DNA of 64,000 nt, taken from contig JAZKJV010005753.1 in NCBI GenBank assembly GCA_037367405.1, positions 806,001 to 870,000 of the forward strand, in the 5' to 3' direction. This DNA comes from Ottelia alismoides. Its lineage: Eukaryota; Streptophyta; Magnoliopsida; Alismatales; Hydrocharitaceae. The translations under genes and the position numbers were made by a program. A model generated the notes under the pieces. It saw only the letters and a list, made by a program, of their open reading frames with translations. It ran no database searches and had not been told where the DNA came from. Positions 12,900-25,019 of the stretch are shown here, in pieces; position 1 is the stretch's first letter; every line of letters begins with the position of its first letter.

Positions 12900-13837
12900 T
12901 GTTAATTTATTTAGTTATTTTAATACATAATACTATATTTAGTTATTTTAGTTATTGACAATATATTTGGATTTTTATGATTTTGTATATATGTTGAATT
13001 AAATACATAGATTATACAGTATAGGTATAACATACCAAAATTTTTACATTTTTTATTGTTTTTGTATTTTGAAGGGTTTTAATTTATATTTTTATATTTA
13101 TTATATGTTATATACTATATACAATTATTTTAAAATAAAAAAATATTATAAATGTGTACAATAAATAAAATGGTTAAAAAATAATTCTAAAATTACTTAT
13201 GTACCCCAAATAGCTGGCTTTTACATCTTAACTCTGTTTCAGATGAACCCCTTATTTGATAGATAGTTAAATTTTAAATACAATAGAGGTGAGTTTGATT
13301 CTATTTGAGTTCATATGGATCTTATATTAATTAGTGAAGTTTTCTTTATGGCTTTTTTATCTTAGTATACCGAGTGACTGGTACAATATTTATTCCAACT
13401 AATATTTTTATTTTTTGTACATTAATATGTAGAACTTTCATGTTGAACATTTATTTATTGAAGTGTATAATATGTGACATAAAATAGTATAAGAATTAGC
13501 TATTTACATTGTATAATGTACTTGAATTAATTAGGGTTTTCTGTATATATTTTTGTACATTATTTTATCCTATCTCCTCCTACTTTATTCCTGGTCGACT
13601 AAGTCAACATTTGACTTTGTCTTGGGATTTAGGGCCAGTCAATATCCTTGATAATTCCTTTATTTTTATTTTTATTTTCTTTATTCTTTTATCTGGGGTT
13701 TAAATATAAGTATTTATCAAAAATTTGTACATTAGTGTTAGATGTTAATTCATGCAAATGAAAAATATTTATAGGTATTTTACTCGAGTTTTGAAGTCAA
13801 TATGAATGAATAATTGTAAATAAATGGGTATTCATCA
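12900..13837 (-). repeat. LTR-C: 5' part of another family copy
   Basis: This contains the signature block at 13566-13640 (cctactttattcctggtcgac, then a TCAACATTTGACTT version of the spacer). It ends in 'gtattcatca' at 13837, the family's TG start on the minus strand. It abuts the LINE relic with no spacer. Confidence 0.5.
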
Positions 13838-15790
13838 ATGATATCCCTCTCCCCCTTGTTCTTCATAAATACAATCAAGATTCTTGATAGAATGCTCCAG
13901 AATCTATCCAAAAACAACCTCATCGAGGGCTATCAACTCCTCGACAAGAATATTTTCGTTACGAACTTCTTATTTGCTGATGACATCCTATCCTTTATCA
14001 AATTTAATGAAAATGCCCTAAGATGTGTTAAATTTGCAATTGAAGTAATTTCTCACTTCTCTGTATTACTGGTGAACTAATTCAAATCCACCATCATTGC
14101 CTCAACTTATCTCCCGAAGAAGAAAACATTGCTTTTGAAATATTTGGTTGGGAACTAAAGAGGTTTCCCATAAATTACCTTAGCATTCCCTTAGCCCCCA
14201 ATTCAAAAAAATGTATGGACTTGATACCTCTTGTCAAAAATAAGAAACATCTCAATCAGAACTATCATATGCTCACGCTACCCTCTCAAGTGGCTCTACA
14301 AATAAACTACATGCTAGCATCGTTGAAACTGCCCAATCATGTGATTCTAAGCATTAATAAAATTTGTAGGTGATTCTTATGGAATGAGTGCACATCAGAT
14401 CACATAAGGCACAAGGTCTAGTGGGAACATATCCGTAGGCCTAAATCAAATGGTGGTTGGAAAATCCAAAATCTTGAGCTTATAAACATTGATATCGAGA
14501 TTCTAAACAATGCTTAGGACAGACATAACTAGCATGATCAAAGATAGTTATCACGACGTCAACACAAACCCAAAGGACCCCCCATTTTGGTGTTCATCTA
14601 AGAATGACTTAATGGCTATCCGGGGTTCGATAAGCAAGTTAGTAGGGTCAGAACACAATCTTTACCCTAACTATTTGATGGTAATACCCCACTCTACAAA
14701 TGCCTCCCAAAACCTTTGGAGCATCACATACAAAAATAAACCACCCTCTCCCATGCCCTTCGAACACTATCTGCAGAATAAAATTGGTTCATAACTTTGT
14801 TGAAAGGATTAGACCACTTACATGAGATTCAAAACCTCGAATCCATCCTTCAAAGCTAATTCCTTACCAACTTCCTCGATCAAAACTGTTTCCCGGATAG
14901 AACACTTTCACACCATCTAATCAACGACCTATATCTAACTCTTTCACATAGTGACTTGAGGCGCAAAACTTAACCGCAACTTTTTCCAAACCTTTCCATC
15001 CTAACATATCTTTCTTCCTTTGGTCCTTCTATCATGAGAAACACCTAACACAAGACAAGATTTCCCTCCTTACAATAGGTACTGCGAATGTATGCACCAT
15101 CAATCTTGTTGATGGGGATTAATCCATTGAACATCTTCTCTTAAAGTGCTCCTATACTCTAAATGTTTTCTCTATTTAAAATATTCCGCCACTAAGATTA
15201 GACTTGAATAATTTCTTTGTCACTCATAACTTACACCCTTATTCACTATTACATTAGTAGATAACCGTGAAACGCGCATCGACCTAGTGGTTAATTTGGA
15301 AGGAGCGTTGATCGAGAATCTTTCAGAGCATAACAAAACCCCTTTATGCTATTGCTATATTGAAGTTTCCTTCCTACTCAATTACATATATTAGCTTTTA
15401 TGATTTTAATTCGATTTAACCGGATTCATGTCTACCCCAATCAAATTCTTCCATTTGTAGATTTGGATTAAAGAGCCTCGTCAGCTCATGTCCCCATACC
15501 TGCCGTGAGCATGCTGCAAAGAGCTGATCCTGCACATCCTTCATGCTAATGAGGTTTTTCCTTACGGACTATCCAACCATTATGTTTTTTATGTTTGTTT
15601 TTGAAAACCAAACACTTCCTTACCTTCTGGGATTGGCTAGTTGTACTAAATAATGGACCTAGAAGTTTTTATGTTTGCTTATTTTTGTTATTTTGCTCGG
15701 ATCTGATGTGAACTCATCCGATTACTAGTAGACTACTAAATCAATTTTGATGAAATAAACTTTGGCCTTAAAAAATAGAAAAGTTTTTCA
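13838..15790 (+). pseudogene. LINE (L1-type non-LTR retrotransposon) relic
   Basis: An 80-codon open stretch (13838-14080) contains 'NFLFADDILSFIK', the FADD form of the catalytic Y/F-A-D-D box of LINE reverse transcriptases (FADD codons 13973-13984). Further fragments in shifting frames continue the usual order. These are a thumb-like region, a 'NGGWKIQNLEL' box (about 14452-14480), and near 15080-15160 a Cys/His region reading CTINLVDGD, then a stop, then IEHLLLKC, typical of the zinc-binding domain after plant LINE RT. No endonuclease is seen, consistent with 5' truncation. The 3' end is soft: an A-rich stretch near 15765-15780 could be the old tail. Confidence 0.75.
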
Positions 15791-16540
15791 TAACCCTAAT
15801 GTAGTTCCTACTCTTTAAGGTCGATATTGCGAGAAACTTGGTATCTCAGTTCCATCCAAAAATCCAATTTGCCATTACTTATCATTCCAAAAGGCACATA
15901 TATTCTCTATCAAAAAATTTCTTTAGTTTCTCATACAAGTTATGAAGAAGAGAAAAACTAATCTTTGCAAGGATGCAATCGTCTTTCTCAATGATTATAT
16001 CTCACGCTTTACCAATTTTTCTCTAGTTTAAGATGGTGTGGTTTCCTCCCTCCAAATTTAGATTGATTTTTTTACTTGTTTAATAGTCAAATGGGGAAAG
16101 GGTTGTTCAAAATTACCCTCTTTGACCACATATCAATGAAAAAAAGAGGGTGGAAAATAATGTTCTTCCTTCTTAAAAGAAGTTGTTAACTTTTTAAGAG
16201 TTCTTTGTGTTGATGTACCTTGAATTTTAATCATTTGCTCCGTTGAACCCAATTGAAAAACAACAATCTGCTCCATCCACAAGAGGGGTGAACGAAGGCC
16301 ACTACCTTATCATATCTTACCTTCACCGAGGTTTCACAGAATCTGTTTGTATCTAAGATCTTTTTGTATCAAGAGTACTGTATAAACCTCTGGACGTGCT
16401 TGATTGCAGGGTTAGACAAGGTTGGGTTGGTCCAACCTGAATTACCCCTCCAACCAAACGGCCCAATCCTTCTCACAATTTACTATTCCCATGAAACTCC
16501 TGCCCCAACCTGTAGGGTTGGGCATTGAGGTTCTCTATAT
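15791..16540. other. Intergenic region upstream of the NLR gene
   Basis: No ORF, RNA gene or repeat recognised. It is presumably the distal promoter region of the CNL gene. Confidence 0.35.
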
Positions 16541-16552
16541 CTTATGTATATA
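16533..16552 (+). promoter_or_regulatory. Candidate TATA box of the NLR gene
   Basis: Two TATA-like words (ctctatatc and gtatata) lie about 210-230 bp before the chosen ATG. A transcription start about 30 bp further on would give a leader of roughly 180-200 nt that includes the GA tract. Position alone supports this, and no transcript is available. Confidence 0.35.
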
Positions 16553-16700
16553 CCCCTTCTTCATATACAATGAAATTGATCGCCGACAGTAAAAACGTAG
16601 CCCAATTTTGAGTGGCCCTTGTATAGATGGTTTGGTCGTCTGGGTTTGTACTTGTTTGATTCAGCTTCGCCCAATAATTGTGGCTCAACTACTTGCAGGG

Positions 16701-16762
16701 TGGGAGAGGGAGAGGTAGAGGTAGAGGCAGAGGGAGAGGGAGGGAGGGAGGGAGAGAGAGAG
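16701..16762 (+). repeat. (GA/GGA)n purine tract in the NLR leader
   Basis: An almost pure run of G and A ends at the base before the ATG. Translated upstream in frame it gives only Glu/Gly/Arg filler, so it is best read as untranslated leader. In plants, long GA runs near starts are known binding sites for BBR/BPC GAGA-factors. That role here is inference. Confidence 0.6.
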
Positions 16763-19700
16763 ATGGAAGCTGCTGTTGTTGGCTCTGTATCCGAGAAGTT
16801 GGTCGACGGTGTTGTGGATCAACTATTTGGAAAGCTGATATCTGTTGCCAAGAACAAAGTCTCCTTGGTGCTGCATCTCGATGACGAGATCTGTTTCCTG
16901 AGGGATGTCCTGCCGAAGCTCAAGGAGGTGATCCTCAGCGCGGAAGTGAGGCCCGAGACGGAGGAGATGCGCATACTTTTCCAACACTTTGCTGGGGATG
17001 CTGAAGACATCTTGGACGAGTTCGATACGACAACTGCTCAGCGCCGCCTCAATTGGCACCCGACTAAATTCAAGTCGATCTTGAAGGTACGCGACAACCT
17101 CCCTTCGTCCTCAGGTCGTGGTTCTCTCTTGTTCCGCGTAAAGTTTGCAAACAAGATCAAGGGGTTGTATGGTGGCTTAGAAAAACTGAAAGGCCATCTG
17201 GGCAAGAGACGTCAGTTCGTGGCAAGTGCAGAGGAGGGTCTCCGTCTTGTGAAAAAAGAAGGCGAGGAAGAGACTGGGTCGCCTCGCAGGCCCATCACCG
17301 ATGAATTGCTTAGTAAGGACTTCCGTTTTGTAGGGAGAGACAAGGTGAAGAAGGAAGTTATTGATGAGCTGTTGTCAGAGACTTTATCTAAACCTTCAGT
17401 GGTCATCATAACCGGAATGGGTGGAATAGGCAAAACCACTCTTGTTCAAGACATCTTACGTCAACCATATATTGTGGAGCACTTTGAGTTCAAGAAGTGG
17501 GTGTGCGTGGGTGATGAACTTGATCCAATAGCAGTAATGAAAAACATCCTTGGCCGAGATGTAGATGACAGGACAGAGCTGCGTTTGAAGTTGGAGGGAA
17601 AAAGGTTTTTAATTGTGTTAGATGACTGCTGGAGTGGAAAATTAAGCCGCTGGAATGAGTTGTGGGATCCTCTTAGTTACGGCGGTGAAGGAAGCAAGGT
17701 CATCATCACTTCTCGAGATAAGGATATTGGCAAAGAATTCGAAGCCCTCCCTGTGAAATCATATGAATTGGGTCTTCTTTCTCATGATGAATGCTTGAAG
17801 ATATTCGAGTCTTATGCCTTTCCAGATGGAGTTCCTTCATGTTCAATTGGATGTGATAGTACAAGTAGATTGCGAGAGATTGGTGGTAAGATTGTACATC
17901 AGAAGATCAAAGGAGTTCCTCTGGCAGCGAGGGTACTTGGATCCTCGTTGAGGCGCGAAACTAGGGAGCATGAATGGAATAGTGTGCTCGAAGGAGTCGC
18001 TGGGAATAATATCACTTCGGTTCTTATGTGGAGCTATCAACGCCTTCCCGCGCATCTTAAGCAATGTTTTGCATATTGGTCCTTGTTTCCCAAGGACTAT
18101 ACTCTTCATAATAGGGACTATATGGTATGGATGTGGATAGCGTGTGGTTATGTCCAACCCATGGATAACCACATATTAGAGTATATAGGGGAAAACTATT
18201 TTGATTATTTAGTTAGAGCATCCCTCATTCAACCTGTTTGTGATCGTGAAGGAAACTGGGAGTATACTATGCATGATCTAGTTCATGACCTTGCCATAAA
18301 TGTCTTTGGAGTTGGCTACTTAACAAATAACGATGATGCAATCGAAAAGCAGAGCTTCCTCGAGAAACATTTACCTCCTAAGAAGTTACGGATGTTGGTA
18401 CGATGCAATCTGAACAATACAAGAATTCCGCCACATCAACTCCAATTTGTTAGAGTCCTTGCCTTCGACCATGTTCAACAAATTACCACAGTAAATTTTG
18501 GTGTCATGATACATCTTCGCTTTCTAGATCTATCTAAAGTTCAATCGTGTAGTGTGCCTGAATCTGTGTGTAGCGTATATAACCTGCAAACTCTGTTATT
18601 AAACTACAGGGTAGAGAATTTTCCCTTGGGTACGTGGAAGCTTCCCAACTTGCGCCATCTGGTTGGAGGTCCGTACATAAGAATGGTTGGAATTGGCATT
18701 TCGACGTTACTTCAGACTCTCAATTATAATTGGAGTGGACAAGATATAGAAGAGCTTCAGAATTTAGATGAACTTCGGGGTGTGCTTCGAATCTGGCATC
18801 TCAACCAAGTCCAGAGCAAGCAGACGGCTTCAAAAGCCCGATTAAAGAACAAGCAACATGTTATGTTTCTTGGATTAGAGTGGGATGACTCCACATTGGT
18901 GAGCGATGAGATGCAAAATGATATACTCGAGAACCTTTGTCCACATGAAAATCTTCGGATTCTAGAACTAAACAGCTACATAGGATATCGATGCCCGAGC
19001 TGGATGGGAGGGAAGCACCTCACCAGCCTACAACGACTTAGTTTATCTCGTACCCGCAACTTGAAGGAGTTACCGCCAGTTGGGCATCTTCGTCACCTGG
19101 AGTATCTACATATCAGAGGATTGGATAATATTCGATGTATAGGCAACGGATTTTATGGTATCGATTTTCATCAAGAAGTCGTATTCCCATCTTTGAAACA
19201 GCTGCATTTGAAAGAGATGCCTGCTTTGGAGGAGTGGAGAGAGATTACTTCTCATAACAATGGAATTGTCAGATGGTTTCCTTCCCTGGAACTCTTGGAG
19301 GTTCAGTCATGTATGGAGTTGAGAGGTCTGCCTCGTCTTCCAAAACATATAAAGAGGTTGATTATATGGAAAACGGGGTTAAAGGTCCTTCCTGAAATAT
19401 GGACTCACAGCGACGATTCAAACAGTTATGTCATCCTTTATCTAGAGAAGTTACAGATCGAAAATTGTCCCTTCTTATATGCCGACGAGTGGTTTCGTAA
19501 ATTTAGAATGCCTTCACTCAGCAGATTTTACTTGTCTCGCGTTGCTAAGTGCACTGGTCTGGTTGTTCATTATTCTCGGCAATGCTTGGCACTCCTTTCT
19601 GTTCGAGCTATGCCTGCACTCGAATCAATCACACTTTCAGCTCTCGGTCCAACAGAAGAATTTCCAGAATTTTATTGCGCAAATCATTGTACAATCGAGC

Positions 19701-19879
19701 TTATGGGATTAGATTCCTTAAATCGTATTACAATTGTGAACTGTGAAGATGGGAAGATTACAGCGGGGCGTCTCCACCTGACAGCCCTCATGTGCAATCC
19801 AATTCCGTTGTTGCAAGAAAATGGATCAAAGTTTGAGCCCCGCAGAGAAAGCACCTTATTATCTGGGGACTTCGTCTAG
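16763..19879 (+). CDS. Coiled-coil NB-LRR (CNL) disease-resistance protein, intronless
   Basis: This is an intracellular immune receptor that senses pathogen effectors and switches through ADP/ATP exchange in its NB-ARC domain. The protein has 1038 residues. An Rx-N-type coiled coil comes first, with an EDVID-like 'DAEDILDEFD' at residues 79-88. NB-ARC then shows the P-loop GMGGIGKTT (218-226), RNBS-A 'HFEFKKWVCV' (240-249), kinase-2 'FLIVLDDCW' (282-290, with the Trp typical of non-TIR NLRs), RNBS-B 'GSKVIITSR' (310-318) and GLPL-type 'GVPLAARVLG' (384-393). RNBS-D 'CFAYWSLFPKDY' (435-446) and an intact MHD (503-505) follow. Irregular leucine-rich repeats fill the rest from about residue 560. 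I chose the ATG at 16763 because the frame stays open upstream only through a TTG and a purine tract without any ATG. All switch motifs are intact, so it could be functional. It stands alone, with a broken relative 0.7 kb downstream. Confidence 0.93.
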   Translation: MEAAVVGSVSEKLVDGVVDQLFGKLISVAKNKVSLVLHLDDEICFLRDVLPKLKEVILSAEVRPETEEMRILFQHFAGDAEDILDEFDTTTAQRRLNWHPTKFKSILKVRDNLPSSSGRGSLLFRVKFANKIKGLYGGLEKLKGHLGKRRQFVASAEEGLRLVKKEGEEETGSPRRPITDELLSKDFRFVGRDKVKKEVIDELLSETLSKPSVVIITGMGGIGKTTLVQDILRQPYIVEHFEFKKWVCVGDELDPIAVMKNILGRDVDDRTELRLKLEGKRFLIVLDDCWSGKLSRWNELWDPLSYGGEGSKVIITSRDKDIGKEFEALPVKSYELGLLSHDECLKIFESYAFPDGVPSCSIGCDSTSRLREIGGKIVHQKIKGVPLAARVLGSSLRRETREHEWNSVLEGVAGNNITSVLMWSYQRLPAHLKQCFAYWSLFPKDYTLHNRDYMVWMWIACGYVQPMDNHILEYIGENYFDYLVRASLIQPVCDREGNWEYTMHDLVHDLAINVFGVGYLTNNDDAIEKQSFLEKHLPPKKLRMLVRCNLNNTRIPPHQLQFVRVLAFDHVQQITTVNFGVMIHLRFLDLSKVQSCSVPESVCSVYNLQTLLLNYRVENFPLGTWKLPNLRHLVGGPYIRMVGIGISTLLQTLNYNWSGQDIEELQNLDELRGVLRIWHLNQVQSKQTASKARLKNKQHVMFLGLEWDDSTLVSDEMQNDILENLCPHENLRILELNSYIGYRCPSWMGGKHLTSLQRLSLSRTRNLKELPPVGHLRHLEYLHIRGLDNIRCIGNGFYGIDFHQEVVFPSLKQLHLKEMPALEEWREITSHNNGIVRWFPSLELLEVQSCMELRGLPRLPKHIKRLIIWKTGLKVLPEIWTHSDDSNSYVILYLEKLQIENCPFLYADEWFRKFRMPSLSRFYLSRVAKCTGLVVHYSRQCLALLSVRAMPALESITLSALGPTEEFPEFYCANHCTIELMGLDSLNRITIVNCEDGKITAGRLHLTALMCNPIPLLQENGSKFEPRRESTLLSGDFV

Positions 19880-20598
19880 AAGTTGATCCTGATAGGATTG
19901 TCCATTAGAAACAGCTGCTGATGAGATCATGATCTCCACTCTTCTCTGGAAGCCCTCACTTGTTTGAAGAAGACTACTGGAATCCTCCAAATAATTTGAT
20001 GGGTCAAACAGAAATGCAAGAAGCAGGTGTGTAGCCTTACAGATAGATATAATATACATTTATTATCCATTTCATTGACTGTTGCATCAGCTGATGTGGT
20101 TGTACTGTATATTTGAAATGCTTCAGAAGTAAGCTGCTGACAGAAGTCCTTCCAATGAATAAGCAAGGGTGTTATAATATTTACGTGGAATGGATCGAAT
20201 GACGATTTGAGCATGAATTATATATTGAGTAAATTTAATTCTGAGTTTATTTTAATCAAAATTAAACTTGAGAATGCGGTCTCTTCAAAGATGGTTAGCA
20301 TAAGCAATACATATCATTATGTAGCTTGCACAAAATTTTAGCTAATTAGGTAGGGTTAAGCAATTTCAAATCACTTATCCTGTAACCCCCATTCTTGTAC
20401 GTCAAAATCATCTCATCTCATGCCAATCTTTATATAGTACACACAGCCTCGTTGCCTTACCAAGTCATTCTATGTGAAGACTGCGAATTAAATCAAGGGG
20501 TTTTGTGGTGGGTGGGAAAAAATGAAGAGCAATCTCGATAACAAATGTTAGTTCAGGCCTAGTTCTGAGGACAGTCTCCATGTTCAAAGGGGCGAAAT
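19880..20598 (+). other. 3' flank of the NLR gene
   Basis: Probably the 3' untranslated region followed by spacer. I see no convincing further exon. Only non-canonical polyadenylation-like words are present (for example aatata at 20047, aataag at 20157). Confidence 0.35.
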
Positions 20599-20859
20599 AT
20601 GGAGGCCACTGGGCTGCGTCACAAGCAAGTTAAAGATGAATTGCTGAGTAGAGACCTTCAAGAGAGTGAAGGTGAGAAATCAGCTTATCAAGGTGTTAAT
20701 GTCAAAGCCTTTATCTACACTTTCGATAGTGCTCATAACTGGAATGAACGAAGAGGCAAGACCACTCTCACTCAAGACATCTTTCGAACTCCATACTTTG
20801 ATGGTCATTTTGAGATCAAGAAATTGATATGTGGGAACGTGTCCCAATCACTTCTCTAG
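20599..20859 (+). pseudogene. NLR gene fragment (pre-NB-ARC and start of NB-ARC)
   Basis: The 86 codons match the region of the upstream CNL from just before the P-loop to RNBS-A. 'KDELLSRDLQ' corresponds to 'TDELLSKDFR', 'GKTTLTQDIFRTPYFDGHFE' to 'GKTTLVQDILRQPYIVEHFE', and 'IKKLICGNVS' to 'FKKWVCVGDE'. The P-loop is damaged: GMGGIGKTT has become NERRGKTT. No coiled coil precedes it and no kinase-2 or LRR follows, so it cannot encode a receptor. It is most simply a decayed tandem duplicate truncated on both sides, the right side near the LTR-D boundary. Confidence 0.85.
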
Positions 20860-21207
20860 GAGAAGTATCACCGAGTGATCGGGATGGTCACGAAAATTTA
20901 TTTGATTTTTGGATTTTTATCAATTGTGCGCTTCTTTGATATTGAAATATCAGTTATATCCCTCCCTTTTTTTGGAATATCGATTCTTCCTCCGACTTCT
21001 TCCATAATAATCACATGTGTTCATCGGATTAGTTGTCGTCCATCTCCATCCCAAACGGATGTTAACTTTTGAGACACAAGGGTAGTTAGATAACATTTTT
21101 TAGGACAAAAATGTTTATTTCTTCTTCTTCATTCTCTTCTTCCTCTCTCATGCTCTCCCTCCAAATCTTCCTCCTCATCTGACCACCTCCTCCATGACCC
21201 TCCCTCT
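20860..21207. other. Unassigned spacer between the NLR fragment and LTR-D
   Basis: Nothing recognised. A pyrimidine-rich run at 21118-21170 (cttcttcttc type) is simple sequence. Confidence 0.3.
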
Positions 21208-24200
21208 TGAAAAATGAAATTGCGAGAGCCGCTAAATAGTGGTCTGACAAATCAGACTCACTGTCGCTGATGCGACTACTCAAGCCTTCCCGTTTGTCAA
21301 CAATTAACCCACACAATCAATCAATCAATCAATCAAGAGCAAAGATTAAAATTTATTATTCCCTACTAAAAATGTATAATGGCAAGCAAGTAGGGGTTGA
21401 ACATAGGAAACAAAGGTGTAGAGTATAGACAAAAAGTCAACTCATAGGTCTAATGGAATACTTAGCCAATCTGGATTTTTTGTGGGTTTTTAATTTTTAA
21501 ATTTTTTTAATTTTAAATTTTATATTTTTGTATTTTGATTTTTAATTTTCTGATTTTATATTTTCTTTTTATATTTTATATTTTTTTATATTTTCTTTTT
21601 CAATATTGGAATATATAAACTATATCATAAAAGAGGTGCTAGGATATTTATAGAAATGTGAAAAATGCTCAAAAATACAGAAATAAAATATTTTTGGTCT
21701 GTTTATGATTTTTTACTATTTCTGTGATTTTTGGGGATTTTTCAGAATGTTTTTGGTATTTTTAAATATTAAAACAAGAGAAAACAGTGAATTTGAATTC
21801 TGGCCGAAATCAAAATGGGAATGGAAAATATCAAACATCCACAAAATTTTCCAAATGTAATTTTAAAATATAGCTAATAAATCAGAGAACCTACAGGACT
21901 TGAGTTTCTATTTTTCTGATATTTCTATGATTTTATAATTATTTTGTAAGTTTTTGGGTATTTTCTAATTTTTAAGGTTTTTCTTTTGAAATTTGTAAGG
22001 ATTTTTTGACTGACACTAATAGACAATAAAATACACAGTAGGTGATTTTTTTTAGAATTTTTCTAGGTGTTTTAATATTTTTTTGGTATTTTCTCAGCTA
22101 GACAGTAGCTAAAATGCATGTTTTTGATTTTTAATAAATACAAAAATGCAATAAAATGCAAATGCAAAAATATGGCGTTAAACTACTATGCCACATGGAC
22201 CTAAGTTGATTTTTATGGAATTTTTGGAGCTTTAATGATGCAATAAATAAATAGGACCATCAAGCAAACAATTTTAAGCCTGGCAGGGATATAAGTGCAA
22301 ATAGTCATAAGTCATAGGGCCACGTTGTAATTTTTCCGCAAAAAGTATAACTACATTGAAACTTTTAGGACCAATACTAAATACACAAAGCCGCAGGTGT
22401 ACACCCGCAAAATTTCCACGGTCACGTGCACTGAACACGTGACCTGACAGGGACGAAATGGCAAATTTTAGCAATACAGGGGCTTTCGTATAAAATCTCC
22501 AACAAATTTATAATGGCATATGAATATTTTGGGTTTAGAACGAAATAAGAACACTATCTGGGTTTCCACGCAAAATGTCCAGACGCACGTGACCGGCACG
22601 TGCGCCAGGCGGGGACCCAAGCGTAATATATCAAACAAAGAGGAGTTCACTGCAAATATTACAAAAACTAACAATGGCCACTGAAAGATTATGCACTTTT
22701 AGTTAAATACAAAAGATGGTGGGGTAAGGAGCAAAATTTACCCACGCCTGCGCGATCGGACGGCGATAGATCTCCCAATTATCCACGTGGCAGTATCTGG
22801 TGAGTGGATGATGCTTCGCGCTGCACGGCCCAGATTAGATCTCTGAAGCGAGATCAACGGCAACGGAGGGGGCCGGATCCAACGGGAGCTGTAGCGACTG
22901 GGCACGACCCTTGATCGGACGGCAGAGACGTGCAGACGAAGAACAGGGAAGCACGGTTGGTCGGACGAGCTTCCCCGACCTTGCTCCTCCTCTCTGATGG
23001 CGTTGGAAGTCCCAAAATGGGCTGACGGGCTCCCCAGAAGGTCCCTCTGAAAGCTGGGGTTCTCAAAACACTCCGGCGAAAACTGGAGCTCCCCAGCGGC
23101 GACGACGAAGCACGGTGGCTCCAACTATCTCCGGCGAGGCACAAAATCGACCCCAGGCACGTAGTTGAGCTTCGGACCTGCAGAAAAGACGTGAAGGAGT
23201 CGAGGGCAAGTTGCCTCGACTCCACGGAGGGCGGCAAGGCTCTCGGTTGGTGCGTGGGATAAGTCGAGGTCGACCGACGAGACTTGGAGCCGGCCAACAT
23301 GATGTCAATGCGATAAAGGGATGATTACAAAGGGAAAACGGAGGGCGAGAATCAGGGAGGTTTCCTAGCTATGCTTGAGCAACAGAAAAGGTTCAAGAGA
23401 GGGAAAGAAACACCTCACCAAAGCGCGCGGGCGAGGTGCTCCGGCGACCACTTCGGCAAGGGGATCCACCTCGATTCGACGCCGCCTTGGTCCAATGAGA
23501 AGCTTGACGAGCTCCTGTTGTCACCAGGAGTATCTTCAAGGACTTAGATTAGGAGTTCGGTGGTGGAAGAGGGATCAAAGAGGACTGGAAGTCGACGGGC
23601 TATTTTGAAACATGATTGAGTGGGCTCAACCATCGAAGCGTATCTGACGAATCTTGGGTCCAAAGACCGATCTAAGATAGGAGCGTGATTCATGGGTCTT
23701 CGAGCAACAAGTTTGCAGAAGGCCTCAACCTTAATTGGTGAAAGATAAGACCTCGAAAAATCCGAGAAGATGGGACAAAACCCATCTCTGACACAGCCAG
23801 AGGTGAAGGTCAGACTGTTGACCTTGGTCAATAGTCCAGACCACATGGTTGGTCCACGTGGACCAACCAGGAAAAGCCTCTAAAAATGATTTTGTAAAAT
23901 CATTTAAAAATCGAAAATGATTTATTTGCTTTTAGGTTAATTAATAAAAATGTTTATTATTTTATTTAGTATTTTATGGTAATTTTTAATTATTTTTATG
24001 AAATATATTTTTACAAGTTTACTTTTATGCTCTTTATTGGTATAATATCTATATATTTTATTATTTAATTTTTATTTTGTATTTTTAGTTTACTTAATTA
24101 TGTTTATTATTTTACAAAATTATGAAATACTTTTATATACATAAATATATTTTTATTTTATTTTATTGATGTGTTTTGTATATTTAATAAAATATAAGTA

Positions 24201-25019
24201 TGTTTTCTATAGGTATAAGTATAGGTATTTTACTTATGTATGATATGTACATATATTTTTATTTTGTATTTCTTTTGAGTTTTTATTCTATTTTTAGTAT
24301 ACAGATATACTATACATAATATTTAAAAAATATAAAAAATATAAAATTACAAAAATAATGAATAAATAATAAAATGAATATTTTAATCTGTACAATTATA
24401 CAATGAGGGTCCAAAACTCAACTTTCAAACCGTAGCTCCGCCAAATGCGAAACCACCGCCATTAAATAGCTTATTTTATTCTATATACAATTAAAGGTGA
24501 GTTTGATGCATTTGGAGTTTTTATTTTTGAGATACGGGTCTGGGAAGTTGGGATTCTGGATTTTTATTCAGACCATAACTTTTCATCTGTACAATATTTT
24601 TCAGTGAAATAAATTTTGTATTTTTCTTTATTTAATTCTCTCCAACATTCATGTACAAAGTTTCTTTATTTGAGGTATAAAAAGTGAAACCAAAAATAGA
24701 CCCCAAAATAACTAAAGAATGAAGGAAAGTTTATTGTATTTAGACCCTTATCTCCCCCTACTTTATTCCTGGTCGACCTAGTCATCGAGATGCCTAGGTC
24801 TCTGGGTTTCGGGTCATAAAATATTTAAAATATTTTATTCTTTTTCTTTTCTTTTCTTTTCTTTATTCTATAATTTTGGCTTTAAAAACCACATTTTATA
24901 CAATATTTACACATATATGCATGAATGCTAAAATGCATGAATTAATGCTATTTACAGGCATTTGCTAGGTTTTTGAGGCCAAAATGATAGAATAAAGATG
25001 ATGAAATGTGGATTCATCA
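21208..25019 (-). repeat. LTR-D: solo LTR of the minus-strand Athila-related family
   Basis: The low end shares the 'aacaattaacccac' block and the following 'agattaaaatttattat.cc' with LTR-E. The high end carries the signature block (24747-24820) and 'gattcatca', the reverse complement of the TGATGAATC start. Length is about 3.81 kb. Two CACGTG pairs lie at 22423/22436 and 22586/22597. ORFs on the minus strand at 22738-23308 fall in the GC-richer middle of the LTR and match no protein I know. No internal region is attached. Confidence 0.7.

Noticed and set aside
16619..16762. Upstream extension of the NLR frame by 48 residues
   Set aside because: The frame begins at a TTG, has no ATG before 16763, and the extension is the translation of a purine tract.
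22738..23308. Overlapping minus-strand ORFs of 81-148 codons
   Set aside because: They sit in the GC-rich middle of LTR-D, occur in three frames and have no recognisable domain. The corresponding parts of LTR-B, -E and -F do not keep the frames.
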